A stretch of 64,000 bases of DNA. Source: Flavobacteriales bacterium. Lineage in GTDB: Bacteria; Bacteroidota; Bacteroidia; Flavobacteriales_D; Sanyastnellaceae. Positions 42,541 through 51,900 of this stretch are shown one piece after another. The translations under genes were made by a program, and so were the position numbers. Position 1 is the first letter of the stretch. The number at the start of each line of letters is the position of its first letter. The DNA lies in NCBI GenBank assembly GCA_002863125.1, contig PKEB01000025.1:48412-112411 (forward strand). Direction: 5' to 3'. The notes beneath the pieces were generated by a model, which was not told the origin of the DNA, did not search any database, and worked only from the letters and a program-made list of their open reading frames with translations.

Positions 42541-44442
42541 ATGAGTAAAATCATTGGAATTGATTTGGGAACCACCAACAGCTGCGTCTCCGTAATGGAG
42601 GGCAACGAACCTGTGGTCATTACAAACGCAGAAGGAAAGCGCACGACGCCTTCCATCATCGCCTTCATCGACGGCGGTGAGCGCAAGGTGGGAGAACCGG
42701 CCAAGCGCCAAGCCATCACCAACCCACAAAAAACGATTTTCAGCATCAAGCGTTTCATGGGAAGCTCGTTTGATGAAGTGAAAACAGAAATCGGCCGGGT
42801 GCCTTACGAGGTGGTTAAAGGCGACAACAACACGCCACGCGTCAAAATCGACGACCGATTGTACACGCCGCAGGAAATCAGCGCCATGACCCTTCAGAAA
42901 ATGAAGAAGACGGCGGAAAATTACCTCGGCACGGAAGTGACCGGCGCGGTCATCACCGTCCCTGCATACTTCAACGACGCCCAGCGCCAGGCCACCAAAG
43001 AAGCTGGCGAAATCGCTGGCCTCGAAGTCAAGCGCATCATCAACGAGCCCACCGCCGCAGCTTTGGCCTACGGCATGGACAAAAAAGCAACCGATCAGAA
43101 GATTGTGGTCTTCGATTTGGGTGGTGGTACACACGACGTTTCCATCCTCGAGTTGGGTGATGGCGTGTTCGAGGTGCTTTCGACGGACGGTGACACCCAC
43201 TTGGGCGGTGACGACTTCGACCAGGTCATCATCGATTGGTTGGTGCAGGAGTTCAAGGACGAAAACGGCGGATTGGACCTATCCAAGGACCCTATGGCAC
43301 TGCAGCGTTTGAAGGACGCCGCTGAAAAGGCCAAAATCGAACTCTCGAGCACCTCAAGCTCAGAAATCAACTTGCCTTACATCATGCCGGTCGACGGCGT
43401 ACCCAAGCACTTGGTCCGCTCCCTCTCCCAGGCGAAGTTCGAGCAGTTGGCCGATGCGTTGATCAAGCGCACCATTGAGCCTTGCGCCTCTGCTTTGAAG
43501 GCCGCAGACCTCGGCAAGTCGGACATCGACGAAGTGATTTTGGTGGGCGGTTCGACGCGCATCCCCGCGGTTCAAGCCGCAGTCAAGGCGTACTTCGGCA
43601 AGGAGCCCTCGAAGGGTGTGAACCCTGACGAAGTCGTAGCCGTGGGTGCAGCCATCCAAGGCGGTGTCCTCTCCGGTGACGTGAAGGACGTATTGCTGCT
43701 CGACGTGACTCCGTTGTCGTTGGGCATTGAAACCATGGGCGGCGTGATGACCAAGTTGATCGACGCCAACACGACCATCCCCACCAAGAAGTCCGAGACG
43801 TTCAGCACGGCATCTGACAACCAACCCAGCGTGGAGATCCACGTGCTGCAAGGCGAGCGTTCCATGGCGAACGACAACCGCACCATCGGTCGGTTCCAGC
43901 TGGCGGACATCCCCCCTGCACCGCGCGGCGTGCCGCAGATCGAGGTGACGTTTGACATCGACGCCAACGGCATCATCCAGGTCAGCGCCAAGGACAAGGC
44001 GACGGGCAAGGAACAAAACATCCGCATCGAAGCGTCCAGCGGCCTCAGCGAAGAAGAAGTGACGCGCATGAAGCAGGAAGCAGAAGCGAACGCCGAAGCG
44101 GACAAGGAGGCCAAGGAGCGCATCGAAGTGCTGAACCAAGCAGACGCGTTGGTCTTCCAGACTGAAAAGCAACTCAAGGAGTTCGGCGATAAGATTTCGG
44201 AAGGCAACCGCGGTCCCATCGATGCGGCACTGGAAGAACTCAAGAAGGCACACGGTGAGCAAGACGTAGACGGCTGCAAAGCCGGCATCGAAAAGCTCAA
44301 CAGTGCATTCCAAGCGGCCAGCCAAGAGATGTACGCCGCACAGCAAGAGGCGGGTGCTACGGGCAACCCAGAGAGCGGTTCCGCTGACGCTGGCGATGCA
44401 GACCCAGAAGTCACCGACGTCGACTTCGAAGAAGTGAAGTAA
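42541..44442 (+). CDS. dnaK: Molecular chaperone DnaK (Hsp70)
   Basis: 633 residues. The ATPase domain begins [18 protein letters not shown] and has [44 protein letters not shown] and [12 protein letters not shown]. The substrate-binding domain has [16 protein letters not shown], and the C-terminal tail ends TDVDFEEVK. It folds and protects proteins in the cytoplasm with DnaJ and GrpE, which are not adjacent. It stands alone: a 129-bp upstream gap with repeated TGTCAG sites and a strong terminator 20 bp downstream suggest monocistronic, stress-responsive transcription. No consensus -7 box was recognised before it. Confidence 0.99.
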   Translation: MSKIIGIDLGTTNSCVSVMEGNEPVVITNAEGKRTTPSIIAFIDGGERKVGEPAKRQAITNPQKTIFSIKRFMGSSFDEVKTEIGRVPYEVVKGDNNTPRVKIDDRLYTPQEISAMTLQKMKKTAENYLGTEVTGAVITVPAYFNDAQRQATKEAGEIAGLEVKRIINEPTAAALAYGMDKKATDQKIVVFDLGGGTHDVSILELGDGVFEVLSTDGDTHLGGDDFDQVIIDWLVQEFKDENGGLDLSKDPMALQRLKDAAEKAKIELSSTSSSEINLPYIMPVDGVPKHLVRSLSQAKFEQLADALIKRTIEPCASALKAADLGKSDIDEVILVGGSTRIPAVQAAVKAYFGKEPSKGVNPDEVVAVGAAIQGGVLSGDVKDVLLLDVTPLSLGIETMGGVMTKLIDANTTIPTKKSETFSTASDNQPSVEIHVLQGERSMANDNRTIGRFQLADIPPAPRGVPQIEVTFDIDANGIIQVSAKDKATGKEQNIRIEASSGLSEEEVTRMKQEAEANAEADKEAKERIEVLNQADALVFQTEKQLKEFGDKISEGNRGPIDAALEELKKAHGEQDVDGCKAGIEKLNSAFQAASQEMYAAQQEAGATGNPESGSADAGDADPEVTDVDFEEVK

Positions 44443-44462
44443 GCCCCTCCAATGAAGTCATG

Positions 44463-44494
44463 AAAAACCCCGGATCTCGGTCTGGGGTTTTTTC
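44463..44494 (+). terminator. Rho-independent terminator of dnaK
   Basis: AAAAACCCC (44463-44471) pairs with GGGGTTTTT (44484-44492) around a 12-base loop and runs into a T tract. It is 20 bp after the dnaK stop. Confidence 0.85.
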
Positions 44495-44538
44495 GTTTTC
44501 ACCTTGAACCCTGAACGCAAGCACTTGTTAGACTTCCG

Positions 44539-46851
44539 ATGGGAAACGACATTCCGAATTTTTGGAAAACACGGGGCAAATGGGCCTTGGTCCTCATTGG
44601 GTTGGCCACTTTGTGGATGGGTTGGCGGGTCGCCCAAATCGGATTCAACTACGATTTTGAGAGCTTCTTCCCACAGGACGATCCAGAGACTGAATTCTAC
44701 CTGAATTTTCGGTCACATTTCGAATCGGATAACGACTTTCTCATCGTCGGTGTGGAACACGATCCGAGCATCTATGACCCTGTGTTTCTTGCGGATGTGG
44801 ACGGGTACGTGGATGAACTTGAGTCGCTCCCTTACATCGAAGAGGTACTGAGTCCTACGCGCTTGAAGGAACCCGTCAAATTGGGCCTGACGGTTGTGCA
44901 GCGCCCACTGCTGAGGTGGCAAGATGAAACGGCACAGACCAAGTTGCTGGCCGATTCCACGCGCATCGCCGGTCATCCCACGTGGGACGGCTCGTTTGTC
45001 TCGACGGACGGTAGCGCACTCGCCATCCAAGTCCGCCACAAGCAACTCTTGTCCAAAGCCGGATGCGATAGCCTCGCCGACGCCATTACGGCGCTCGCCG
45101 CCACCTGGGAACACCCCGTACACATTGCTGGACGAGCCGTTGCCCAGAAATACTACGTAGATGTCATGCAACGCGAAGTGGCGTTGTTCGTGAGCATCGG
45201 ATTGGTCATTTTGGTGGTTTTTTTGTGGGTGGCTTTCCAGAGCATTTGGGGGGTGTGCATTCCCTTGCTGGTCGTATTGCTCAGTGGCCTGTGGACCTTG
45301 GGGACCATGGAAATGACCGGCAAATCCATCGATGTCATGTCCATCGTCTTGCCCACCATCATTTTCGTGGTCGGCATCAGCGATGTGGTCCACATCCTCT
45401 CCCGGTACTATGAGGAGTTGAGGCGAGGAGCGTCCCAATTCCAAGGCATTCAAGCGGCCTTCAAGGAGGTTGGGCTGGCCACGTTCTTGACCACGTTGAC
45501 CACGGCGGTGGGCTTCTTAACCCTGATGTCGTCATCGGTGTTGCCCATTCGCGATTTCGGTATTTACGCGGCAGCCGGGGTCGGCATTGCTTACCTCCTC
45601 GCCTTTACCCTGCTCCCCTCTATTATGGTCCTGTTTCCGGCACCTCGTGTATCCAATGAAGGAAACGGCGTGCTCTGGAACCGTTGGCTGCAAAACGCCC
45701 TGCGCGCCATGCTGCGGCGGCCAATTGTCATTGCAGCAGCTACGATGGGCTTTACAGCACTTGCAGTGGTAGGGACGAGCCGCATTGAGGTGAACAACGT
45801 GCTGTTGGAGGACCTCGCGGAAGACGATCCATTCCGGCAGGAGTTCGCCTTTTTTGAGCGTGAATTTGCCGGCGTTCGGCCGTTCGAATTGGCCATTGCT
45901 GTCCCGGAGGATGAAAATCCACTCGGTGTGGAGATTCAGCAAACCATGCAGCGCATCACGGCATATTTGGAAAAGACCTACGGCGTCGGTTCCATCGTGA
46001 GCAGTGACCGCATCTTGGCGCAAGTCAACCGCCTCAACAACGGCGACCAAGCGCGTTATCATCGCGTACCTGACAAGCAACGCGACATCGACCGAATGAC
46101 GCGAGCCATGGCACGTGGAGAGAATACCAACCCCCTCGCGTTGGTGGTCAATGAGGAAACGAATGTCCTGCGGGTGTTTGGAAAACTTCCCGACCTCGGC
46201 GCCCAACACTACCGAGCCCAAGACGCAGCGTTTTTCGAGTGGTTTGCTGCTGAATTCCCCGATTTACCACTCGACCTTCACGTAACAGGCACTGCACGGC
46301 TGATTGACTTGAATGTCGGATCCTTGGCCAGTGACATGGTGTTGGGGTTGGCCATCGCATTTCTGATTGTGGCGTTGATTGCGGGGCTGATGTTTCGAAA
46401 TGCCTCCATGGTCATCATTTCGCTCATTCCCAATGTTCTTCCATTGCTGATGATCGCTGGGATTATGGGGTGGACTGGGATCAACCTGAAACTCTCCACC
46501 AGCATCATTTTCACCATCGCCTTTGGCATCGCCGTGGATGACACCATTCATTTCATCAGCAAATTGCGCATCGAACTGGCCAAAGGCAAAGACCTGATAG
46601 AAGCCGTGAGCAGCAGTTTTCTCAATGCCGGAAAGGCCATCATCATCACCAGCATCATCCTTTGCGGCGGGTTCATGACGTTGTGCCTGAGCAGCTTCTT
46701 GGGCACCTTCTACATCGGTGCACTGATTTCAACCACCCTCTTGCTTGCCGTGGTATCCGACCTGTTTGTGTTGCCCTGGCTCGTGCTGAAATTGCTCCGC
46801 TGGAACGCACCCAAACGCCCAAGCATCCTAAGCAAAATTTTGCGACCTTAG
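44539..46851 (+). CDS. MMPL/RND-family exporter
   Basis: 770 residues. Two copies of a six-helix RND unit, each following a large periplasmic domain. The first has a helix after residue 215 with IIFVVGISDVVHILSRYYEE. The second has FTIAFGIAVDDTIHFISKLR. Both carry the GxxxDxxH pattern of proton-coupled RND proteins. Family relatives export lipids, hopanoids or siderophore precursors. The glycosylasparaginase starts 4 bp after the stop and the UbiA gene overlaps that one, making a three-gene unit. Cargo is unknown; a lipid is plausible given the prenyltransferase. Confidence 0.88.
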   Translation: MGNDIPNFWKTRGKWALVLIGLATLWMGWRVAQIGFNYDFESFFPQDDPETEFYLNFRSHFESDNDFLIVGVEHDPSIYDPVFLADVDGYVDELESLPYIEEVLSPTRLKEPVKLGLTVVQRPLLRWQDETAQTKLLADSTRIAGHPTWDGSFVSTDGSALAIQVRHKQLLSKAGCDSLADAITALAATWEHPVHIAGRAVAQKYYVDVMQREVALFVSIGLVILVVFLWVAFQSIWGVCIPLLVVLLSGLWTLGTMEMTGKSIDVMSIVLPTIIFVVGISDVVHILSRYYEELRRGASQFQGIQAAFKEVGLATFLTTLTTAVGFLTLMSSSVLPIRDFGIYAAAGVGIAYLLAFTLLPSIMVLFPAPRVSNEGNGVLWNRWLQNALRAMLRRPIVIAAATMGFTALAVVGTSRIEVNNVLLEDLAEDDPFRQEFAFFEREFAGVRPFELAIAVPEDENPLGVEIQQTMQRITAYLEKTYGVGSIVSSDRILAQVNRLNNGDQARYHRVPDKQRDIDRMTRAMARGENTNPLALVVNEETNVLRVFGKLPDLGAQHYRAQDAAFFEWFAAEFPDLPLDLHVTGTARLIDLNVGSLASDMVLGLAIAFLIVALIAGLMFRNASMVIISLIPNVLPLLMIAGIMGWTGINLKLSTSIIFTIAFGIAVDDTIHFISKLRIELAKGKDLIEAVSSSFLNAGKAIIITSIILCGGFMTLCLSSFLGTFYIGALISTTLLLAVVSDLFVLPWLVLKLLRWNAPKRPSILSKILRP

Positions 46852-46855
46852 GTGC

Positions 46856-47857
46856 ATGGCATCATCTCGAAGAAAGTTCATCAAAGAAGCCACGGCTGTT
46901 GCCGGCACCCTCGGAATTGGAAGTTGGTGGAGCAAGGCGTGGTCTCGCCCTCCCTTGTCTAAACCGCTCGAAGGGAGCGGGCGAGCCGCCATGGCTTCGA
47001 CGTGGAACCACGGCATGTTGGCCAATAATGAAGGCTTTTCGGCACTCGACACTGGAGGAAATGCCCTGGACATGATCGAAGCCGGAGCGCGGCTGGTGGA
47101 AGCGGATGCCGAGGGATTGAGCGTTGGCATCGGCGGCCTTCCCGACCGGGATGGCAACGTTACGCTCGACGCGTGCATCATGGACCACACCCAAAATGCA
47201 GGCTCGGTCTGCTTTGTGCAGGACGTCGCTCACCCCATAACCCTCGCGCGCAAGGTCATGGAAGACACCCCGCACGTAATGCTGGCCGGCGCAGGTGCCG
47301 AGCAATACGCCCGCGAATTGGGCATGAAGCCCACCAACTTACTGACCGAAAAAGCCCGCAAAGCCTGGGAAAAGTGGCAAACCACGTCCAATTATGAACC
47401 CGTGATCAACATCGAAAACCACGATACGATCGGTTTGCTCGCCTTGGACCACGAAGGCCGATTGGCCGGGGGCTGCACCACCAGCGGGGTGGCGTACAAG
47501 ATGCACGGCCGCGTGGGCGACAGTCCTATTATTGGAGCCGGCTTGTATGTCGATGGCGCTGTCGGAGGGGCGACGGCAACCGGCCTCGGTGAAGCGGTGA
47601 TGCGCACGGTTGGCTCTTTCTTGGTGGTGGAATTGATGCGTCAGGGCGCTTCACCGCAGGAAGCCTGTTATGAGGCTGTGCAGCGCATCATTCGCTCCAT
47701 GACGACCGACGATTTGCAGGTCGGGTACTTGGCACTGGGTCGCAACGGTGAAGTTGGAGGCCACGCCATTCACGGTGGGTTCAATTATGCTTTTCACCAG
47801 CGAGCGGAGCCGGAAGGGACCGTTCAACGCGTTTTAATTGACGCCTCGCATGGCTAA
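46856..47857 (+). CDS. Glycosylasparaginase with Tat-type signal
   Basis: 333 residues. An Ntn-hydrolase precursor that cuts itself between Asp190 and Thr191 in ENHDTIGLLALD, exposing Thr191 as nucleophile. GGLPDRDGNVTLDA, AGGCTTSGVAYKM and RVGDSPIIGAGLYVD are diagnostic of N4-(beta-N-acetylglucosaminyl)-L-asparaginase, as in the Elizabethkingia enzyme. It removes Asn from N-linked GlcNAc. The N-terminus SSRRKFIKEATAVAG is a twin-arginine motif followed by a weak hydrophobic segment, so export by Tat is likely. It overlaps the UbiA gene by 8 bp. Confidence 0.93.
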   Translation: MASSRRKFIKEATAVAGTLGIGSWWSKAWSRPPLSKPLEGSGRAAMASTWNHGMLANNEGFSALDTGGNALDMIEAGARLVEADAEGLSVGIGGLPDRDGNVTLDACIMDHTQNAGSVCFVQDVAHPITLARKVMEDTPHVMLAGAGAEQYARELGMKPTNLLTEKARKAWEKWQTTSNYEPVINIENHDTIGLLALDHEGRLAGGCTTSGVAYKMHGRVGDSPIIGAGLYVDGAVGGATATGLGEAVMRTVGSFLVVELMRQGASPQEACYEAVQRIIRSMTTDDLQVGYLALGRNGEVGGHAIHGGFNYAFHQRAEPEGTVQRVLIDASHG

Positions 47858-48773
47858 GCAACGCCCAGTCACCGACTCTCCCGCTTGGGCGGGCATCCGG
47901 CTCATTCGTCCGTGGAACGTGCTGATGATCGTGGTCGCCATGGGCCTCATCACTGAATCCTTGCTCCTCCCAGCTTTTGGTGGTGAGCTTCCACCGCACC
48001 AACAAGCCATTTTCGCGCTCGGCACATTGGCCATGGCGGCCTTGGCTGCGGGTGCCAATGTCATCAACGATTACTTCGACGTGGCCGAAGACCGTATCAA
48101 TCGGCCCGACCGAACGTTTGTTGGACGGGTCATCACCCGTCGGCAGACCCTGGCGCTGAATTACACGCTCACTGGGGTTGCCGTGCTCTCCAGCTTCGGC
48201 ATTGCAGCAGCTGCAAAGAGTATTGTGTCCGCCATCTGGATTGTCATCTTGGGCGTTCTTCTTTGGGGCTATTCCCCTTGGTTCAAACGGCGCTTCCTGC
48301 GCGGCAACCTCATCATCGCATTGTCCGTGGGGCAATTGCCATTGTGGTGCCTGGCGTTGCTGGAATCCGGTTCGTTCGACCGATGGCTGGAACTGTTCAA
48401 GAGTACGGAGGGCAACATCCTGCTCGGCTATGTGGTGCTCTCCGGCTACATCACGTTGCTCCGGGAGATCACCAAGGATTGGCAGGATGCCGAGGGCGAT
48501 GCGCTAGCTGGGTACGACACCTTGCCCGTGCGATGGGGACCAAAACGCACCAAGTCGTTGCTTCACCGAATGCACTTTGTTGGGTGGGGCATGATTGGGG
48601 TTACCTGGTGGGCGTCCATCACCTTGGTTCACCGACCATTGGCGCCGCTCTTTTTCGCCCTTCCCTTCTTGGCCGCGCACATGCAGCTGGCTCGAAATCA
48701 AGTGGCCTCCGTCTCGGCATGGCAAAAACTGACGTTGGCTGGGGGGCTGCTTTACCTTGCCGGGTTTTTGTGA
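47850..48773 (+). CDS. UbiA-family prenyltransferase (geranylgeranylglycerol-phosphate type)
   Basis: 307 residues with about eight hydrophobic segments. The first Asp-rich motif is NDYFDVAEDRINRPDR and the second is DWQDAEGD, the pair that binds prenyl diphosphate through Mg2+. The NDYFDxxxDRINRPDR form is that of digeranylgeranylglyceryl-phosphate synthase-like members common in Bacteroidota; other aromatic or heme acceptors are possible. ATG 47850 is used (an in-frame TTG four codons earlier exists) and overlaps the glycosylasparaginase stop by 8 bp. Cotranscription with an MMPL exporter suggests a lipid product. Confidence 0.85.
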   Translation: MAKQRPVTDSPAWAGIRLIRPWNVLMIVVAMGLITESLLLPAFGGELPPHQQAIFALGTLAMAALAAGANVINDYFDVAEDRINRPDRTFVGRVITRRQTLALNYTLTGVAVLSSFGIAAAAKSIVSAIWIVILGVLLWGYSPWFKRRFLRGNLIIALSVGQLPLWCLALLESGSFDRWLELFKSTEGNILLGYVVLSGYITLLREITKDWQDAEGDALAGYDTLPVRWGPKRTKSLLHRMHFVGWGMIGVTWWASITLVHRPLAPLFFALPFLAAHMQLARNQVASVSAWQKLTLAGGLLYLAGFL

Positions 48774-48966
48774 ATCCGGTAAATCGCCCAGTAGTTAACA
48801 TAATGGAAGCGAAGGAAATATTTCCTTAACACTAGAGTAAAATTCCGCTCCAAGACTTAACACCAAACGACATTAAATCGTAACATCTGAAAAACATTAA
48901 CAAGGGTATCAAACGCTGAATTTTGGGGATGAATTGTAATTAATCCTCAACCAAATCATCATTGTT
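48774..48966. other. 193-bp intergenic leader before the giant repeat gene
   Basis: The longest non-coding stretch in the window and much richer in A+T than its surroundings. It holds a 16-bp perfect palindrome at 48812-48827 and a weak -7-like GAATTTTG at 48918-48925 (one mismatch, 41 nt before the ATG). No riboswitch core, tRNA or terminator was recognised. A leader of about 35 nt is expected if the weak box is used. Confidence 0.5.
48812..48827. promoter_or_regulatory. 16-bp perfect palindrome upstream of the giant repeat gene
   Basis: AAGGAAATATTTCCTT reads the same on both strands with no spacer, so it is better suited to binding a dimeric protein than to forming an RNA hairpin. It lies 139 bp before the start codon. 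The regulator is unknown. Confidence 0.4.
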
Positions 48967-51900
48967 ATGAAGCACTTGTTTATGGTAGTACTGGCACTCG
49001 CCGCAACAGTCGTTGCGCAGGCCCAATGTGACTGCCCCCCGCTCGCTGACAGAACTGAAGTCATTGTTGCCGATGACGGTTCTGGTGTAGGCACTTCCAC
49101 TTGGACATGCAACAACACCTACCTGCTCGACGGGTACGTATTCGTCAACAACGGTCAGGCACTCACCATTGAGGCCGGAACTGTCGTGAAAGGCATGGCC
49201 GGTCAAGGCGCCGACGCAGCAGCATTGATTGTCGCTCGCGGCGGTCAGCTCTTCGCAGAAGGAACAGCCGACTGCGGCATCACCTTCACATTCGAAGCCG
49301 ATAACCTCGACGGCGCTACACCTTATGACACTCGTGGTCAATGGGGTGGCCTCATCGTTCTCGGTGACGCTCCTACCAATCTCCCTACAGGTGAAGGCCA
49401 GATTGAAGGTGTTCCTGCAGATAACGATCGCGCTAAGTACGGTGGATCGAACGCAGCGGACAACTCCGGTGTCATCACCTACGTGAGCATCCGCCACGGC
49501 GGTACGCAGCTCGGAGCTGCTAACGAAATCAACGGTTTGACATTGGGCGGTGTCGGTAACGGAACCACCATTCACCACGTGGAAGTCATCTCTAATGACG
49601 ATGACGGTATCGAATTCTTCGGTGGAACCGTAGAAGTAAATAACGCAGCCGTAGCTTTCTGCGGCGATGACGCATTTGACTACGACCAGGGCTTCTCTGG
49701 CGGTGGCACCAAGTGGTTGGTCATCCAAGATCAAGGTGTAGGCGACCGTGGTGGTGAGTTCGACGGCGATGACAGCCCTGACGTAACAGCAGACGGGATG
49801 CCTTTCGCTATTCCTACCATCTCGCAGGCGACCTTCATAGGAAACGGAATCGCCAGTGGTAAAATCGGTATGCTCCTGCGCGCAGGGGCCGGTGGACACT
49901 TCTCCAACTGCATCGTAGCTAACTTCGATGAAGGAATCGAAGTCGAAGACAAGCAGGACCCATCTGACGCGTACGATAAGTTGCTCGCAGGCGACCTCAG
50001 CTTCGCCAACTTCGAATTCGACGGCGTTGATGACCTCATCGACTACGACGGCACACAAGATGCAAACGGCGACGCCGACTTGGACGCGTATGCCGGAACC
50101 AACAACCTCGTAGCTTCCAACACAGGAATCGACTACGACTGGGCAGCAAATGCCAGCGGAACCGCATTCTCTAACCCATTCAACCCCGCTCCTTCAAATG
50201 GCACCAACAACGGTGCATTCGTAGGCGGTGAAAACTGGTTGGAAGGCTCTTGGAGCTACCTCGACGTATCAGGCGCTGCTGACGTAACCTACCCATCAAA
50301 CGGTGGTGGCGGAGGAAACTCCGGATGCGACTGCCCACCACTTGCTGACCGAACAGAAGTCATCATCTCTGACTCAGGGTTCGGTACAGGCTCAACCACG
50401 TGGACGTGTGACAACACGTACCTGCTCGACGGCTACGTATTCGTTAACAGCGGTCAGGCACTCACCATTGAGGCCGGAACTGTCGTGAAAGGCATGGCCG
50501 GTCAAGGCGCCGACGCAGCAGCATTGATTGTCGCTCGCGGCGGCCAGCTCTACGCAGAAGGAACGGCCGACTGTGGCATCACGTTCACATTTGAAGCAGA
50601 CAACCTCGACGGTGCTACACCGTACGACACCCGCGGCCAGTGGGGCGGCCTCATCGTTCTCGGTGACGCGCCTACCAACCTGCCAACAGGAGAAGGGCAG
50701 ATCGAAGGGGTCCCTGCAGATAACGATCGCGCTAAGTACGGTGGATCAAACGCGGCTGATAACTCTGGTGTCATTACCTACGTGAGCATCCGCCACGGTG
50801 GAACGCAGCTCGGAGCTGCAAACGAAATCAACGGTTTGACATTGGGCGGTGTCGGTAACGGAACCACCATTCACCACGTGGAAGTCATCTCCAATGACGA
50901 TGACGGTATCGAGTTCTTCGGCGGAACCGTTGAAGTGAACAACGCCGCTGTTGCTTTCTGCGGTGATGATGCCTTTGACTACGACCAAGGCTTCTCTGGC
51001 GGTGGCACCAAGTGGTTGGTCATCCAAGACCAAGGCGTTGGTGATCGCGGTGGTGAATTTGATGGCGACGACAGCCCAGATGTGACAGCGGACGGCATGC
51101 CATTTGCCATCCCAACCATCAGCCAAGCAACCTTCATTGGTAACGGAATCGCCAGTGGCAAAATCGGTATGTTGTTGCGTGCAGGTGCAGGTGGACATTT
51201 CTCCAACTGCATCGTAGCCAACTTTGATGAAGGCATCGAAGTCGAAGACAAGCAGGACCCATCTGACGCATACGACAAGTTGCTCGCAGGCGACCTTAGC
51301 TTCGCAAACTTTGAATTCGATGGCGTTGATGACCTCATCGACTACGACGGCATCCAGGATCCCAACGGCGACGCCGACTTGGACGCGTATGCCGGAACCA
51401 ACAACCTCGTAGCTTCCAACACAGGAATCGACTACGACTGGGCAGCAAATGCCAGCGGAACGGCCTTCTCAAACCCCTTCAATCCCGTTCCAACTACGGG
51501 CACCAACAACGGTGCATTCGTAGGCGGTGAAAACTGGTTGGAAGGTTCATGGAGCTACCTCGACGTATCGGGTGCTGCAGACGTAACCTACCCATCAAAC
51601 GGTGGTGGCGGAGGAAACTCCGGATGCGACTGCCCACCACTTGCTGACCGAACAGAAGTCATCATCTCTGACTCAGGATTCGGAACCGGGTCGACCACGT
51701 GGACGTGTGACAACACTTACTTGCTCGACGGCTACGTATTCGTTAACAACGGTCAGGCACTCACCATTGAGGCCGGAACCGTCGTCAAAGGCATGGCCGG
51801 TCAAGGCGCAGACGCTGCAGCATTGATTGTCGCACGCGGCGGCCAGCTCTACGCAGAGGGAACGGCAAATTGCCCAATTACCTTCACCTATGAAGGCGAT

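Noticed and set aside
43360..44346. Long open frame (328 codons) antisense to dnaK
   Set aside because: Shadow of a highly biased gene; composition is rich in His, Arg and Leu without any domain.
48774..48966. Cobalamin or other riboswitch before the surface locus
   Set aside because: No conserved core such as GCCACTG and no clear series of stems; the only strong feature is a spacer-free palindrome.
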